Positions 21,659 to 33,836 are shown, counted from the stretch's first letter. The stretch is DNA of 64,000 nucleotides from Agapetus fuscipes (GCA_951799405.1 OX637336.1:20131479-20195478), one strand, 5' to 3'. Notes: a model not told the origin generated them from the sequence alone. Made by a program: numbers and translations.

Positions 21659-21925
21659 TTCCTTGACTGATAGGTTGGTATGCGACTGACAACCCATACT
21701 GTAAAAAATGGTTCACTTTGCCAATGTCACTCCTGCTACAGGGAAGGTCGGCAAGAGTTGCAGGGCTTATGTTCATTTGAGATTGGGTTTTTTATATTGT
21801 AGGTCCACATGCGGCATGCGTAAGCGCGAAATTATGCATGTCTGCTTGTGGGAATGCATTTAATATGAATCTCAAATGAAACATATCTTTGCAGCTTATA
21901 TTTAGATTTAGATTAGATTGATACA
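21659..21925 (+). repeat. S3 repeat, full length
   Basis: Starts TTCCTTGACTGATAGG, tail (TTAGAT)n. Confidence 0.8.
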
Positions 21926-22238
21926 CAGATACACAGTCATTTTATACTTGCACAATCCAACGGTCAATTGTCTTCTCAAGATACAAAGAGTTTCGGCCAT
22001 TTATTTTTCCAAGAATAAGGATCATTTTCGAACCATTGAGAATTGGTACATGCGTGACTTTACAAGATTATTCGACCAAACACTTTAGCAATCTCTTACA
22101 ATACAAATACAAATTATAAAAGTACATACCTAATATTACTTCTAAAGATATTTCGCAGACTTTATTGTTGACTCACACAGACAAACAAACGACGCAATTA
22201 CATATTCGTAAAAGTACATTAAAAGGGAGGATAAGAAT

Positions 22239-22467
22239 CAGTGGTGAAGGGTGCCATATAAATCGATTCCCATCGGTTTTCCTTTTAAAATGAGGAAAAA
22301 ATGATAATAAAGTAGACTGCATGGTTTCAATAGGAAAAAATATACATTGTTTCTTTGGTTTTAGATTTTTTTTTTTTACTTTGTGTCTATATTTTATAAC
22401 TACTTTGTTTCCTCATTTTAAAAGGGAAACCGATGGGAATCGAGTTGTCCGGCACCCTTCGCCACTG
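22239..22467. mobile_element. hAT-like MITE
   Basis: Ends CAGTGGTGAAGGGTGCC and GGCACCCTTCGCCACTG, with inverted subterminal GATTCCCATCGGTTTTCC / GGGAAACCGATGGGAATC. Flanking 8-mers ATAAGAAT and ATTAAAAA are only partly alike, so the duplication has decayed. Same family as 24961. Confidence 0.8.
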
Positions 22468-22479
22468 ATTAAAAATCAT

Positions 22480-22880
22480 AATGAACAAGAAGTTTGAATT
22501 TCCTTGTAAGAATCAAAGGGGAAAGAGTTGCACGAGTAATTGAATGTTTGAAGCAGAAGTACGGTCATACCACAAATGAAAAAGTTATGTAAAGATGAAT
22601 TCCTTTTGTGCCGTCAAAACTGCGAGCTAAAACTTCTCGCACAAAGCCAGCAGCTTTCTCGTGATCGATTTTTACTCCAAAAAAAAAATTGTTAGAAATC
22701 TTGAAAGGCGAGCTGCAAGCGCGAATGCACTCAAAGATTGTAAAACGGAGGCTCCCAGAGTGTAAAGCCTCGTAGACCCTTTACCGATTTTTTGTTTTCC
22801 ATGGTTTTTAAAAATTATAATTGGTTTTCTGTTACTTTTTGATGTCCATACATGCTATAATTTGTTGATATTTAAAATGT
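22480..22880. other. Intronic stretch without recognised features
   Basis: No gene or repeat head seen. Confidence 0.45.
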
Positions 22881-22884
22881 ATGT

Positions 22885-23175
22885 AAAGATGGATGTTGTG
22901 GTAGAGGAAGACCGAGAAAGGTATGGATGGATCAAATTTCCGAAATTGCGAATGAATGGAATATCCAGAATCATATTAAAAGGACAGCCTGTATGAAGAA
23001 GGTTAAAAAATTAAATTAGGCTGATTTATTTGGTAAGCGCTGTTTTTGTGTGTATCACACCTCAAGAGCCTTCATAGTTATGCCACAATGTGACTCTGGA
23101 GGGAATGAAAGAAGTGTATAAGGACAGAAAGAAATGGCGGTTGATCTGTGATGTTGGTGGCTAGGGTTTTTTAAA
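22885..23175 (+). pseudogene. LINE-A (RTE-like) ORF 3' end, split by a SINE tail
   Basis: The frame gives GRGRPRKVWMDQISEIANEW, then continues to KRTACMKKV. An S1 tail on the minus strand (about 23018-23078) interrupts it. It resumes as TLEGMKEVYKDRKKWRLICD and stops at TAG near 23162. This is the C-terminus of an RTE-like reverse transcriptase. S3 follows at 23259 as the 3' terminal segment. Confidence 0.75.
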
Positions 23176-23258
23176 TAAGAATTTGTTTTCTGTTAGTTTT
23201 TGATGTCCATACATGCTTTATAATTTGTTGATATTAAAACTGTAATTTGTTGTGTATG

Positions 23259-23441
23259 TTCCTTGACTTATCAGTTGGTATGCGGCTGACCACCCATGCT
23301 GTAGAAAATGGTTAACTTTGCCAATGTCACCCCTGTTTTAGAGAAGGTCGGCAGGAGTTGCAGGGTGTATGTTCATTTGAGATTCGGGTTTTTATATTGT
23401 AGGACCACACGCGGCATGTTTAAGCGCGAACTTATTATTAT
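23259..23441 (+). repeat. S3 unit, 3' end missing
   Basis: Starts TTCCTTGACTTATCAG. It breaks off after TAAGCGCGAACTTATTATTA. T-rich low complexity follows to 23525. Confidence 0.7.
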
Positions 23442-23629
23442 TGTCTGTGTGTAAAAAAATACATTTTTTTTTTTTATTTTTTTTTTTATTAACAAAATGT
23501 AAATACAATTTTTTTTTTTTTAAAACAAGTAATATTTCTAAATAATAATAAAAACTTAATTGTTATTTCCTCACCAATTGAAGAGCCAAGCTCTTGTGCT
23601 TGGTGAGTTACATGTAGTGTGAATCTCTA

Positions 23630-23755
23630 ATGTTGCATGTATTTTGCACCCTAGCCGCCAACATTACAGATCAACCGCCATTTCTTTCTGTCCTTACATA
23701 CTTCTTTCATTTCATAACCTTCTTCATACAAGCTCTCCTTTTTTATGTCTTTGTA
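23630..23755 (-). pseudogene. LINE-A 3' end fragment
   Basis: The minus strand encodes the KDRKKWRLICNVG-type C-terminus also seen at 22885 and 59113. Confidence 0.6.
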
Positions 23756-24269
23756 ACTTAGATTAAAGATGGGCCCCGACATGTTGAAATAAACGAACCC
23801 CTGGAAGGTCGCACGGACCACATTTGGGAACCTCTGTTTTAGAGTAAAAGTCGTTAGTGGCGCACAAAGAAGTCTCTTTTAAAATTTCATAGAGCACACA
23901 CCGCCGAGACTTAATAAGGTATTGATCAAACGCCTTGAAACCCTCCCCTGGGCAAAGTCTAAATTCTCGAGAGGAAGTGTGGAGGTTGAACGAGCTATTT
24001 TTTCATCGCCTCCCCTGCTTTTGTTTGATTCAGGGGCGATAGAAATTATGACGAGAAAAAAGCCCCACTTTATAATATATTATCTAAGTTGCAAAGATAT
24101 ATTATTAACAATAAAAATTAATACGAAACGTATCCCTATAAAACGGACACGTTTTAAGACAAATATTAAAATTAGCTTTGGTTTCTATTATATTAGATTC
24201 CAAGTGTAAATTTGCACTTACAAATGTTGAATGTGTACTGAGAAATTAAAATCTAAGCAATACATTGTA

Positions 24270-24530
24270 TAATAATCTAAAATCTAAGTCGCAAAGATAT
24301 ATTCATTCGAAGCTCATAAGAAAAGGAATGCCCACAAACAGACACGTGCAAGTTCGCGCTTACAAATGCTGAATGTGTACTTACAAATTAAAAAAAAAAC
24401 CTCAAATGCATTTAAGTCCTGGAACTTTTTCCCAAATTCCCTGAAACAGGGGTGGCATTGGCAAAGTGAACATTTTTTTAACGTATGATTGATCAGATCA
24501 GCCTCATATCAATCTATAAGTCAAGGAATT
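24270..24530 (-). repeat. S3 repeat, full length
   Basis: Read on plus it ends GTCAAGGAATT at 24531. A further small S3 piece lies at about 24205-24260. Confidence 0.75.
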
Positions 24531-24841
24531 ATTAAAAAAAAAAAGAGCTTTGAAGTCTTTTCTTGCAGCCCTTGTCGTTTGTACACACTCTCACCCCTCG
24601 TATAGCTTCAAACGAGGTAGAATAAAAGACCTGTATTTACATAGATGTCGCCGTGCGGCACACTTACCCCCCTCTACTCACACACCCTTCAATCTTTGTC
24701 TTACACCTCGCGAGCATAGAGTCTTTGAAGGTGATGTTGGACGGTTCACGTTTCGTTCATTTGTGAACGGACGAACCGTAAGTGAATCGTTCATTCTATA
24801 ATGAAATATGAAAGTGATCAGCCTCATACCCGTTCCGTTTA

Positions 24842-25255
24842 TACTCTTACGAACTATGGAATCGTACGTACGTGAGCCTAGGCACGTTGGTTGGTGTGTG
24901 TGGCATCTCTGGTATAGTGTAGAACAATGCACTAGTACCATCTATTACGGAAGTATCTACCAGTGGCGAAGCGTGCCATACAAGCCGGTTCCCATCGGCT
25001 TCACTTTTAAAATGATGTAACAAAGTAGTTAAAAAATATAGGCACAATGTAAAAAAATACATTTAAAACCAAAGAAACAATACGTATTTTTTCAGCCTAT
25101 ATTATGCAGCCTACTTTATTATCATTTCTGCCTCATTTTAAACGGGAAACCGGCTTGTATGGCACCTTTCGCCACTGGTATCTACCATTTTCTCGAACAT
25201 GCAAGAATCTTCTCTGCCGCACATATAAATACGAGCAAAATTTATGTGGGATGAA
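24842..25255 (+). mobile_element. LTR fragment interrupted by a hAT-like MITE
   Basis: TACGAACTATGGAATCG, GTGAGCCTAGGCACG and CACATATAAATACGAGCAAA match the minus strand of 5085-5261. The MITE at 24961-25177 sits inside. Promoter-like TATA context near 25225. Confidence 0.55.
24961..25177. mobile_element. hAT-like MITE with perfect 8-bp duplication
   Basis: Ends CAGTGGCGAAGCGTGCC and GGCACCTTTCGCCACTG. GTATCTAC is present directly before (24953-24960) and directly after (25178-25185). An 8-bp duplication and CAGTGGCG termini are diagnostic of hAT elements. 217 bp, non-coding. Confidence 0.92.
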
Positions 25256-25342
25256 CTGAGTATTTTTGACCATTGTGTATTTGATCATTGATATCACCTT
25301 AAGAGTCAACAAAGGTTCCCTGTGTTTCAGTCGAAGTACAAG

Positions 25343-25380
25343 CCCTGAAGAAGTCAGTCGTATGTCACTGACGAAACGTA
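25343..25380 (+). other. Hammerhead-like core
   Basis: CTGAAGA, stem GTCAGT / ACTGAC (6 bp perfect), GAAA, then CGTAGC. Stems I and III not found in the flanks. Confidence 0.45.
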
Positions 25381-25486
25381 GCAGCCTTCCAAAAAGAAAA
25401 AAATAATAAAGCAGCCTGCAATTATTGAACATGGTCTACAAGCCCGGAAAGTTGGATTCTACATCATTATCATCATCATCGTTCCC

Positions 25487-25600
25487 TGTGTTTGTTCAAT
25501 TTTCGAAAGAAGTTATTTTACATGAATAATGTTTGTATGTGTACTGGACCAAAGTGTCTTATGAAAACTGGAAATTGATTTGAAAAATATATGATTTCCT
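25487..25600. mobile_element. S4 MITE fragment
   Basis: AATGTTTGTATGTGTACTGG and GTGTCTTATGAAAACTGGA; no right end. Confidence 0.55.
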
Positions 25601-25655
25601 AGGATGGCCATAGAGTAAAGGTTATTTTAGTTATAATTGACTTAATTTAACTTAA

Positions 25656-25895
25656 TTCCTTGACTTATAGGTTGGTATGAGGCTGACCACCCATACTGTA
25701 AAAAATGGTTCACTTTGCCAATGTCACCCCTGTTTCAGGGAAGGTCGGCAAAAGTTGTGGGGCTTATGTTCATTTGAGGTTTGGATTTTATTTGTAAGTA
25801 CGCATTCAGCATTTGTAAGCGCGAACTACACGTGTTGGTTTGTGGGCATACATCTGAGAGCTTTAAATGAATATATCCTTGCAATTTAGATTATA
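25656..25895 (+). repeat. S3 repeat, full length
   Basis: Starts TTCCTTGACTTATAGG and ends with a short TTATA-type tail. Confidence 0.8.
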
Positions 25896-26304
25896 AATCA
25901 TTATTATATAGATTGAATCATATGGCAGAGAAGCCAAATAAGCACTGAAGAGAAGAAACGTTCAAGGTCTCTTTTTTCTTTTGAGCATCATTGTTTCCAA
26001 ACTTGTTTTTCTACCCACATAATTTATGACGGGGTATTGAATACTTTACAGAAATTTGAATTTATTGTTACGTTTTTGTGGAAGAGAGACTCACAAAGTT
26101 CACCTTTACGGAATGGAAATTTACGATATTTACGAACTCGCACGGAAAAACGGGACATTATTTTGTCATTTCGCTGTTTTTTCAGATTGATGCTTTAGAG
26201 TTTTGTTACATCGGTTTCTTAAATTTATGTTAAAGTAAATTTATAGATTTTGTTTCGTGTAGATTTATTTTTAAAGTCTGTTGTTTTTTATACTTTTTTT
26301 TTTT

Positions 26305-26420
26305 TTTTTTTTAAAAGATTTGTGTAGAGGAATGCAATTCACCAACCTATTCTGCGTGGCCAGAAACAGGTATTAATATCAATAATTCATTATTGTTTAT
26401 TTAAATGAATTATTAATTAA
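26305..26420 (-). mobile_element. S5 SINE body fragment
   Basis: GAGGAATGCAATTCACCAAC and GGCCAGAAACAGGTATTAAT as read on plus. Confidence 0.55.
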
Positions 26421-26999
26421 TAATTAACCAAATCATTTTGGCCCTTTCACATTAAGCGTCACGTTACCAATGCAGGTTTGCGAAATCCTCTGCTAAGAAT
26501 GACTAAAAATTTTAACAATAAATTTAAAGATGTCGATATGTTTCACGGTAGTTCTAATTTATCTAATTTATTTAAAAGATCAATTTTAGCTATACTTGAG
26601 CAGTGAGTATCCCTTCCCCTTCCCCTTCCTTTCTTCCCTACTACTTCTATTTATATTATTTTATTATTGTTGTTTGAATTTTTGAATGTTGTATTCCGTT
26701 TTAAATAAATTGCACAGAATCTGTACTCGACTTTCTTGCAAAAATTAACCCACTGTATGACGTATGTAAAGCTAGAATCATCTACCAGCTAATGCCGTTT
26801 CAATAAAAATATAATATATCAATAATAAATCAATTTTATTCCACCGCGGTGTGTACCTGCATACTCGCACAATATGGATATAGGCATATAAATACTTAAA
26901 TGAATATAAATATTTTGTTGATTTATTTGAAAAAGTACCAATTACACAAGAAAGATCCTCGACTCATAGGTTGGTATGAAGCTGACCTCTGTACTGTAC

Positions 27000-27665
27000 T
27001 GTACTGTATCCTGCCACCGTTTCATTAGGGGTGGCCGGTACCTCCGCAGATGCGCCTCCACTTTTTGCTGTCATCACCTTTTTCATACATACTCTTCTCT
27101 TATTCTCACTCTGCAGAATCCATTATTTCGCAATCTCACCTATTTGGTCTAACCATTCTTTCCTCAGCCTTCCCCTTCCGCGCTTTCCTCTGACATTTCC
27201 TTTGTACACTTTCTTCGTTAGTTGTTCATCATCCTTTCTTTCAAGATGTCTGAACCATCTCATCGTACTTTTTTGTACTTTCATTCTCATATTCTCTTTT
27301 ATACCACACTCGTTCATCACTCAAGCATTACGTACTCCATCACTCAGTGTCTTTCCAGCCATTGCTCTCAGGTAAGCCATTTCAATCGTACTTACATACT
27401 TTACTCAGCTCACATTCATTAAGCCTCACTTCCACCAACCAATATGCCATTGTGAACCGCCGATCTCATATTCTTCGTAAGTTTCCTATTTCTTGCAATT
27501 CTTCCAATCGTTTCCATTACACTTCTTCCTCTACTAGCGCGCTTTTCCAATTATTTCGTCAATTTCGCATTCGACTCAAACTTGCTTCCCAGATAATCAA
27601 ATTCTTTCACGACCTCCACTCTTTTTTCATTCAGTCTTATCTCAATTTTCTCGCATTTCTCAGTC
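27000..27665 (-). pseudogene. LINE-B (RTE-like) 3' half of ORF
   Basis: The minus strand reads MRWFRHLERKDDEQLTKKVY, GNVRGKRGRGRLRKEWLDQI and GEIAK. Upstream thumb-like sequence runs to about 27665, with frameshifts. It ends on the low-coordinate side in a GTACTGTACTGT tail. The catalytic YADD-type motif is not included. Confidence 0.7.
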
Positions 27666-27689
27666 CTCCCAAAGTGTAAAAAATAATTC

Positions 27690-27895
27690 ACTTTGTCAAT
27701 GTCACCCCTGTTTCAAGGAAAGTCGGCAAGAGTTGCAGGTTTTATGTTCATTTGAGATTTGGTTTTAATTTGTAAGTACAAATTCAGCATTCGTAAGCGC
27801 GAACTTACACGTACCTGTTTGTGGGCATGCATTTCATATTAGTTTTGAATGTTTATATTTCATTGCAACTTATATTCTAGATTATTATAGATGGT
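27690..27895 (+). repeat. S3 repeat, 5'-truncated
   Basis: Starts near TCACTTTGTCAATGTCACC. A separate S3 tail (ATCCTTGCAACTTAGATTAG) lies at 27985-28020. Confidence 0.7.
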
Positions 27896-28079
27896 CATTG
27901 AACCCTTTTGTATGCAAACTAGGACTTTGTATGGTGGGTAAACTTTTTAGTTATATTTTGAAAAAGTAACGACTTTTGTATGTAACATATCCTTGCAACT
28001 TAGATTAGATTAGATTAGAACGACTGATTATTATTGGTATTTATAAAATTTTAAGAATCGCAGCCTTTTATCTATTTTT

Positions 28080-29200
28080 AACCCTTTGACTACCCAGAAA
28101 ATTGCTATTACATTTTGTATGGAAAATTTTCACTTTGTATTGCGGCTATACTTTTGATTCACTTTTTGGAAAAAATAATGATGGTAATTTATAGGTTATT
28201 ATTATTATTTTACATTTGTCCTACATTATTTTTTTATTAACCCTCTAACTGCCGAGAATTTTTCCATTATTTTTTTCTTTTATATAGCAACTCCCTAAAC
28301 CGAGATTATGATGAAGAAATGATTATAATAATTAGATAGCACTATTATATAAATGGATTCACAAAAAAATTAAGAAAAATCGTCGGAGCCGTTTTTGAGA
28401 AAATCGCATTTTAAATTTTCAGCTCTTTGGAAGCCATCTTGAATTTTCAAAAAAGTAAAAAAAAAAATATTACGAATTAAAGTCATAAGCTTGTTCTTTC
28501 TATCAAATCTACAACAAATTTAAATATCTTGCATTTTAATAGGTTTTTGTAATATTTTCGATTTAAAATTTCAGGTCGTGTAAACGGTGCTTTATATTTA
28601 TTTTTTCAAAAAAATTTTTTTGTAAATTTGTAGAAATTTATGTTGTCCATAATATTGTAAAACATTATATTTTTTTTGACCCCTTAACTTTCGAGAAAAT
28701 CACAATCGTTTGTTTTTTTCATATGGCAGCCCATAGACACAGATTAGTAAGAGTGTTGCCATAACTAATTTATTAAGTTAAAAATTAATTAGTGGCAACT
28801 CTGAAAATTTAAGAAAAATTCTTGGAGCCGTTTTTGAGAAAAGTGCAATTTTATGTTTTTTTTGTATGGCAGCCATCTTGAATTTTCAAGTTGGTGTAAT
28901 GCCATGTTATTCATACTTAATACATGTCCAAAAAAGTTGATGTAGCCAAAATTTGGTATCTCTAGGTCTTATACTTTGGAAAGTGACACACACACATACA
29001 TACATACATACATACATACATACATACATACATACATACATACATACAGACGGACGTTTTTGAAAGATAGTGTTTTTTGGCATGTCCTGCACCAGGACAA
29101 CTCATTTCCGTGAAAACCTCGAAATTTTTTTTTCACACCAAATCATAACTTTCTTTATAGCCTTCGGCTATAGCAAGAAAGTAAAAAAATGTTTTTATCC
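28080..29200. repeat. AT-rich repeat region with (CATA)n microsatellite
   Basis: The phrase GGAGCCGTTTTTGAGAAAA occurs twice (about 28385 and 28825), as does GCAGCCATCTTGAATTTTCA-like sequence, so the region holds an internal tandem duplication. A (CATA)n array lies at 28988-29046. No coding sequence recognised. Confidence 0.5.
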
Positions 29201-29394
29201 TTAGTATGTAAGTGAAATTATTTTGATATTTTTGTGTGCTTTTTTTATCACATTGTATTACGCTTACACCGGTAATGGGGTGCAACATGATTTCTTCTTT
29301 TGTTAATTTGCCTAATGTGCTATTTTTATGTTGTGCCTGTTGGTGTATGATTGTGAATAAATAAATAAATAAATAAAATAACATCTGTTGAACC

Positions 29395-29510
29395 AAGGTC
29401 AAAGTTATGGTCAAATGACCCAGGCGGGGATACAACCAACGTTGTTCTATTGCAAACACGCTAGAAAGATCAGCCTACTTGGCTCCCTCGGCCATAGCAC
29501 CGACATTAAA
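29395..29510 (-). mobile_element. S5 SINE head
   Basis: The tRNA-like part matches 14580-14690: B box region GATACAACCAACGTTG (plus reading) and TCGGCCATAGCACCG. Confidence 0.6.
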
Positions 29511-29537
29511 TGTTATTTATTATTTGTATTTATTGAT

Positions 29538-29745
29538 TTATAGGTTAGTTTAAGATTGTCCACACATATTGTGAAATATAATTCAATGGCCAATGTCACC
29601 CCTGTTTCAGGGAAGTCGGCAAGACTTGCAGGGCTGATGTTCGTTTGAGGTTTTGATTTTTATTTTGCAAGTGCACATGCGGCATGTATATAAACGGGAA
29701 CTTATTATATGAATCTTAAATTTTATATATCTTTGCAACTGAGAT
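29538..29745 (+). repeat. S3 repeat, diverged
   Basis: Retains CCAATGTCACCCCTGTTTCA and GTGCACATGCGGCATG. Confidence 0.6.
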
Positions 29746-30084
29746 AAAAAAATATTGAATGAATATTTGAATACAGACATTGAAGGCTCATATTTGAATT
29801 TTGTTTGGTTATATTTGAATTACAAAGCTCATATTTACATATTTGTAAAAAATGTTTCAAAAGATAATGTTCAATTTTTGAGGACTAAGACATTTTGAAT
29901 TAGACATTTGTTTACGTATTTTTACGTTTTCCGCTGGATTTTCTTTTCAATTAAAATGTCAGAATTTATTTCTCAACTTGACAATCACTGTTTATAGGTG
30001 TTATTCAGCGAATTGCTCTCTTGCGACTCTTCTATCCGTAGCATTTTGATCTCTTATATAGGGAACCAGAGGGGTATTTTCCCA

Positions 30085-30425
30085 TTCATAGTCCGGTCGA
30101 TAGTTCAGGTGGTAGAGTGCTTGCATTCCATGCCGAAAGCTCGGGTTCGAATCCCACCGAGGGTGTCAGAAATAATTGCCCGTTTCGGTGTTTATTTCAA
30201 AACCCAAAATAAAATACCGGCAACGTTTACTCAGCCTTCACAAGAAATGAGTACCAGCACTCTCGAGAGCTGGGAAACCTCCACTTCAACTGAAGTGGTT
30301 GGCGTAAGGCCGGCCCCCTTACCTTTAAAAATAAATAGGTTCAACTCGCCACATGCGACCCCTTCGGTGATAACGCGGCAAGAAGTTACACTATATGTGT
30401 AGCTTACTTGCGTTTTAGTTGCGTA
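30085..30425 (+). mobile_element. S2 SINE, full length
   Basis: The clearest S2 copy: GGTCGATAGTTCAGGTGGTA, B box GGTTCGAATCCCACC, CGTTTCGGTGTTTATTTC, AAGTGGTTGGCGTAAGGC, and AAGAAGTTACACTATATGTG near the end. The 134-codon frame through it is not a gene. Confidence 0.85.
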
Positions 30426-30651
30426 CTAGATCATTCTACCACCAGAACGTTATGTACACACGCTATCACTAGAACGTCATTCCAATGCATGAATACAATC
30501 ATGGACTACTCCTAGATGGTTCTATAGTACGTGCATAGGTGTGCGTAGTCACTTTAATTTCATAGTCCGTCATATGATGTATGCGTGTATAAGCGCAAGT
30601 ATTTCAAGTTCGCGACAGTATTTTCATGTTTGTCCTTTTGATTTGTTCCAG

Positions 30652-30827
30652 GAAAGCGATAAAGGACATAAAAACAGAGGTGTCAGCTGGAGCAGAAGGT
30701 CTATTCGATGTGATTGGCAGCGTCTTGGTACACGACTCTGAACTGAGCGATCCCGAGGAGTTTGTCTGCGAGATGAGGGTGCCACAGGCCAACTACACGG
30801 CCAGGAAGCAGGCCATCTACTATCCTG
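30652..30827 (+). CDS. Ig-domain surface protein, second visible exon
   Basis: The acceptor is TTTGTTCCAG ending at 30651 and the donor GTAATG starts at 30828. The exon is 176 bp: one base completing the split serine, 58 codons, and one base of the next codon. The translation starts KAIKDIKTEVSAGAEGLFDV and later contains DPEEFVCEMRVPQANYTARK, then ends IYYP plus a split glycine. The cysteine in FVCEMRV is the expected F-strand partner of the cysteine in the exon at 1004, with 55 residues between them when joined, which is normal for an Ig fold. NYT is an N-glycosylation sequon, consistent with an extracellular domain. In-frame translation upstream of the acceptor is intronic. The phase-2 entry and phase-1 exit both agree with the neighbouring exons. 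Confidence 0.85.
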
Positions 30828-30974
30828 GTAATGTGAAATAACCTTGAACACATCGTAAACAAGAAAAACTCACACAATTACTCACACACAACACACACAT
30901 TCGTATTGCTTTGAATGAGCATGCGCATGCTTCAAAACCTAACACATACATGCAGTTTTAAACCAAACGAGTGC

Positions 30975-31062
30975 AATGTGAATCTATAATCTAAGCTGCA
31001 AAGATGTGTTTATATTTAAAATTCATATTTAATGCATGCCCGCAAACAGACACCTGTAAGTA
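30975..31062 (-). repeat. S3 3' fragment
   Basis: AAGCTGCAAAGATGTG (plus reading) and CAAACAGACACCTGTAAG. Confidence 0.5.
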
Positions 31063-31083
31063 TGCAATATTTTATTCGTAAGT

Positions 31084-31166
31084 TTAAAATAAGCACCGAA
31101 AGTCGAACCCGAGCTCTCGCCATAAAATGCAACACTCTACCAACTGAGCTATCGACCGGTCAATTC
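31084..31166 (-). mobile_element. S2 SINE head
   Basis: The minus strand carries GGTCGATAGCTCAGTTGGTA, then the B-box-like GGGTTCGACTTTCGG. Only the tRNA-like part is present, inserted between two S3 fragments. Confidence 0.65.
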
Positions 31167-31223
31167 GATGAAGAAGACAAATTCTCAATTTTTATCACAC
31201 AGCTCGTGGAATCTCAGATAATA

Positions 31224-31690
31224 TATAGTAATCTAATCTAAGTTGCAAAGATATGTAACATTGGAGATTCACATAACATGCATTCTGACAAGCAGACACG
31301 CACAAGTTCGCACTTGCGCATGCCGCATGTGAACCTACTACATAAAAACCCGAATCTCAAATAGGCATACACCCTGTAACTCCTGCCGACCTTCCCTGAA
31401 ACAAGGGTGACATTGGCAAAGTGAACTATTTTTTACAGCATGGGTGGTCAGTCGCATGACAACCTATAGGTCAAAGAACTTGTCATTATTGCAAAAACCT
31501 CCACATTAAGCTAAACATTAAGGATTCATATTATATGCATTTTCACAAACAGACACGTACAAGTTCGCACTCAAACATGTGGATTTACAATATAAAACCC
31601 CGAATCTCAAATTAAACCTTCCCTGAAACAAGGTTTACATTGGCAAAGTGAACCATCTTCTACAGCATGGTTGGTCAGCCGCATACTCGT
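31224..31690 (-). repeat. Two S3 copies in tandem
   Basis: 31224-31480 is full length. 31500-31690 is a second, shorter copy with a deletion in the middle. Confidence 0.7.
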
Positions 31691-32129
31691 TTATTTAAAA
31701 GTACAAAAACCTCATTAAAGAAATTCATACAAGGTATTTTATTGCCGACAGGGAAAATCACATCCTCCCTTTTGAATCATTGATTGTAAAGGCTCTTCCC
31801 CATCGCTTTGAACTTCGTAGTCCACCCCCGAAACCTTCCAGGGGTGTAGCACCTGCAGATGCGAGTGACTGGCTGGAAATTTATTGTCGTGTTGCCCAGA
31901 ACAGAGCCTCGGCATGGTTGTTTTTTCCACCCCTGCCGCACATTAGTTGCCGCTTTATCCGGCTTTTATATAAATGTACGAGCGTGTTTGCGCACCCCTG
32001 CCCACCCCTCTATGGACCGTCAGAGAGTTAGAGATTTTATATCAACTCTCTTTTCGGCAGTTTATTTTACTGCGATTTCGGGTATTTTTCTCTAACCTGA
32101 AATAAACTCTTTGGGAAATTAAAAAAAAA

Positions 32130-32445
32130 ATGTATGATGTAACTGTAACTGTAACTCTGTCACCATTCCGCTAGGGGTGGCCAGAGCATCTGCAGAGCTG
32201 CCTTAATTTTTTCCATCCTTATTTGCATGCTTCAATTCATTCATATCCATCACCTTTTTTCATGCATTTTCTACTTTTACGCTCACTTTGTATATCCTTT
32301 TCTTTCACAATATCCTCAATCTGATCACTCCATACTTTTCTCGGTGGTCCCGTACCTCTTTTTCCTTTCACACTACTTCCGTAAACATATTTTGTCAGTC
32401 TATCATCATTCATTCTTTTCACATGCCCAAACCATCTCATCATAT
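32130..32445 (-). pseudogene. LINE-B (RTE-like) 3' end
   Basis: The minus strand reads MMRWFGHVKRMNDDRLTKYV, GKRGTGPPRKVWSDQIEDIV and KCMKKGDGYE, then a decayed end and GTTACAGTTACAGTTACA tail at 32135. About 70 codons are intact. Confidence 0.75.
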
Positions 32446-32516
32446 TATTTTATACCTTGATGGAATGATGGAATACCTATATAGGAGTTTTTTAAAGCTG
32501 TAAAAAGAATAACTTC

Positions 32517-32764
32517 TTAATCTAAGTTGCGAAGATATATTTCATTTGAGATTCATATTAAATGCATTCCCACAAGCAGACACGTACTATAAGTTCGCGT
32601 TAACACATGCCGCATGTGGACTTATAATACAGAACTCAAATCTCAAATGAACATAAGCCCTACAACTCTTGCCGACCTTTTCTCAATCAGGGGTGACCTT
32701 AGCAAAGTGAACCATTTTTTACAGTATGGGTGGTCAGCCTCATACCAACCTATAAGTCAAGAAA
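32517..32764 (-). repeat. S3 repeat, full length
   Basis: Both ends are present; read on plus it ends ACCTATAAGTCAAG. Confidence 0.75.
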
Positions 32765-32937
32765 TTCATGAGAAGAATTCGGCAAAGTAAATGAAAACCA
32801 GGGCTTAGAATATTATTTACATAAATCCTAAAATACACTTGACCTTTGAAAGCTTAAAAAACCTTTAAGATAGTACATAAATAAGAACAAAAATTTTTTT
32901 TGGATAGCAGTTAAATCAACTATGTGTAATTAAAGGC

Positions 32938-33110
32938 GGACGAATAGTTCAATTGGGAGCTGGGAAACCCCCCTGCAACTGAAGTAGCTGGCGTAAGACT
33001 GGCCCCCTTACCTGTAATAACAAAAATCTTCCACTCACTACATGCGAAATCTTTCGGGGATAAAACAGCAAGAAGTTACAATATATGTGTAGCTAAGTTT
33101 CGTTTTATTA
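32938..33110 (+). mobile_element. S2 SINE, internally deleted
   Basis: The head GGACGAATAGTTCAATTGGG jumps directly to GAGCTGGGAAACCCCC, deleting about 130 bp including the B box. Confidence 0.65.
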
Positions 33111-33835
33111 TCAAGAGGACAGTAATGATGTGATAGCATCAAAAACTCTCAAGGAAATTAATCAACTCGTAGCGAAAAACTTTGTTTTTTTTTTCAACCT
33201 TATTAATCTAAACAGATCGGTGTAATGTTTTCGTTCACTATAAGGCAAACGCTTTACAGCGACATGAAAACAAATAAAAATTCAGCGTTTAAAAGAAACG
33301 AGATCTTTTTTAATTTCCTTTATTTTTTCATCTTCAAAAAAAAAATAAACGCAAGGAAAGAAAACGACACCATTAGAGTAATGACCCATTTTTTTTTTTT
33401 TTTTTTTGCAAAAGATGATTGTTATGTAAAGTGAAAAGTTGAATAGGAGGCGCTTTATGTCCGGAGTTTCCCGAGGTTATCCGAAGTTGTCTCGGCTTGA
33501 TTCGATTAGCGCTCTGTCGTCCGCCCCCTAACACTGAGAATTAATTCAATTTGCGATGACGTCATGGCGTAGATAAGCCGATCTTTACCGGCTTGCAATG
33601 CTAATTCCGTTAGTGAATTTTGCGTTTTGTAGCCATGTAAATGTGAGGTGTGCTATCGTTCTAAAGTTTATAATAAATTTTTTGGATGGTTGATGCATTA
33701 ACACTGAAAATTCATATTTTTTTAGTTATTAAAACTCTGTTTTATTATAGTTTAAATTTTTTTGAGGAATTCTAAAACACTGTTTAATTCCACACAAATA
33801 TATTTAAAAAGATTACAATCTTTAGAGTAAGTTAC
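33110..33835. other. Intronic stretch without recognised features
   Basis: AT-rich with long A/T runs. A 69-codon frame at 33225-33434 is low complexity. Confidence 0.4.
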
Positions 33836-33836
33836 T

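Noticed and set aside
29998..30402. 134-codon frame upstream of the second Ig exon
   Set aside because: Most of it is the S2 SINE; it does not reach the exon in frame.
31739..32031. Possible exon or gene in the GC-richer segment 31739-32095
   Set aside because: Three overlapping frames on both strands, none with a recognised motif, and no matching phase with the Ig gene.
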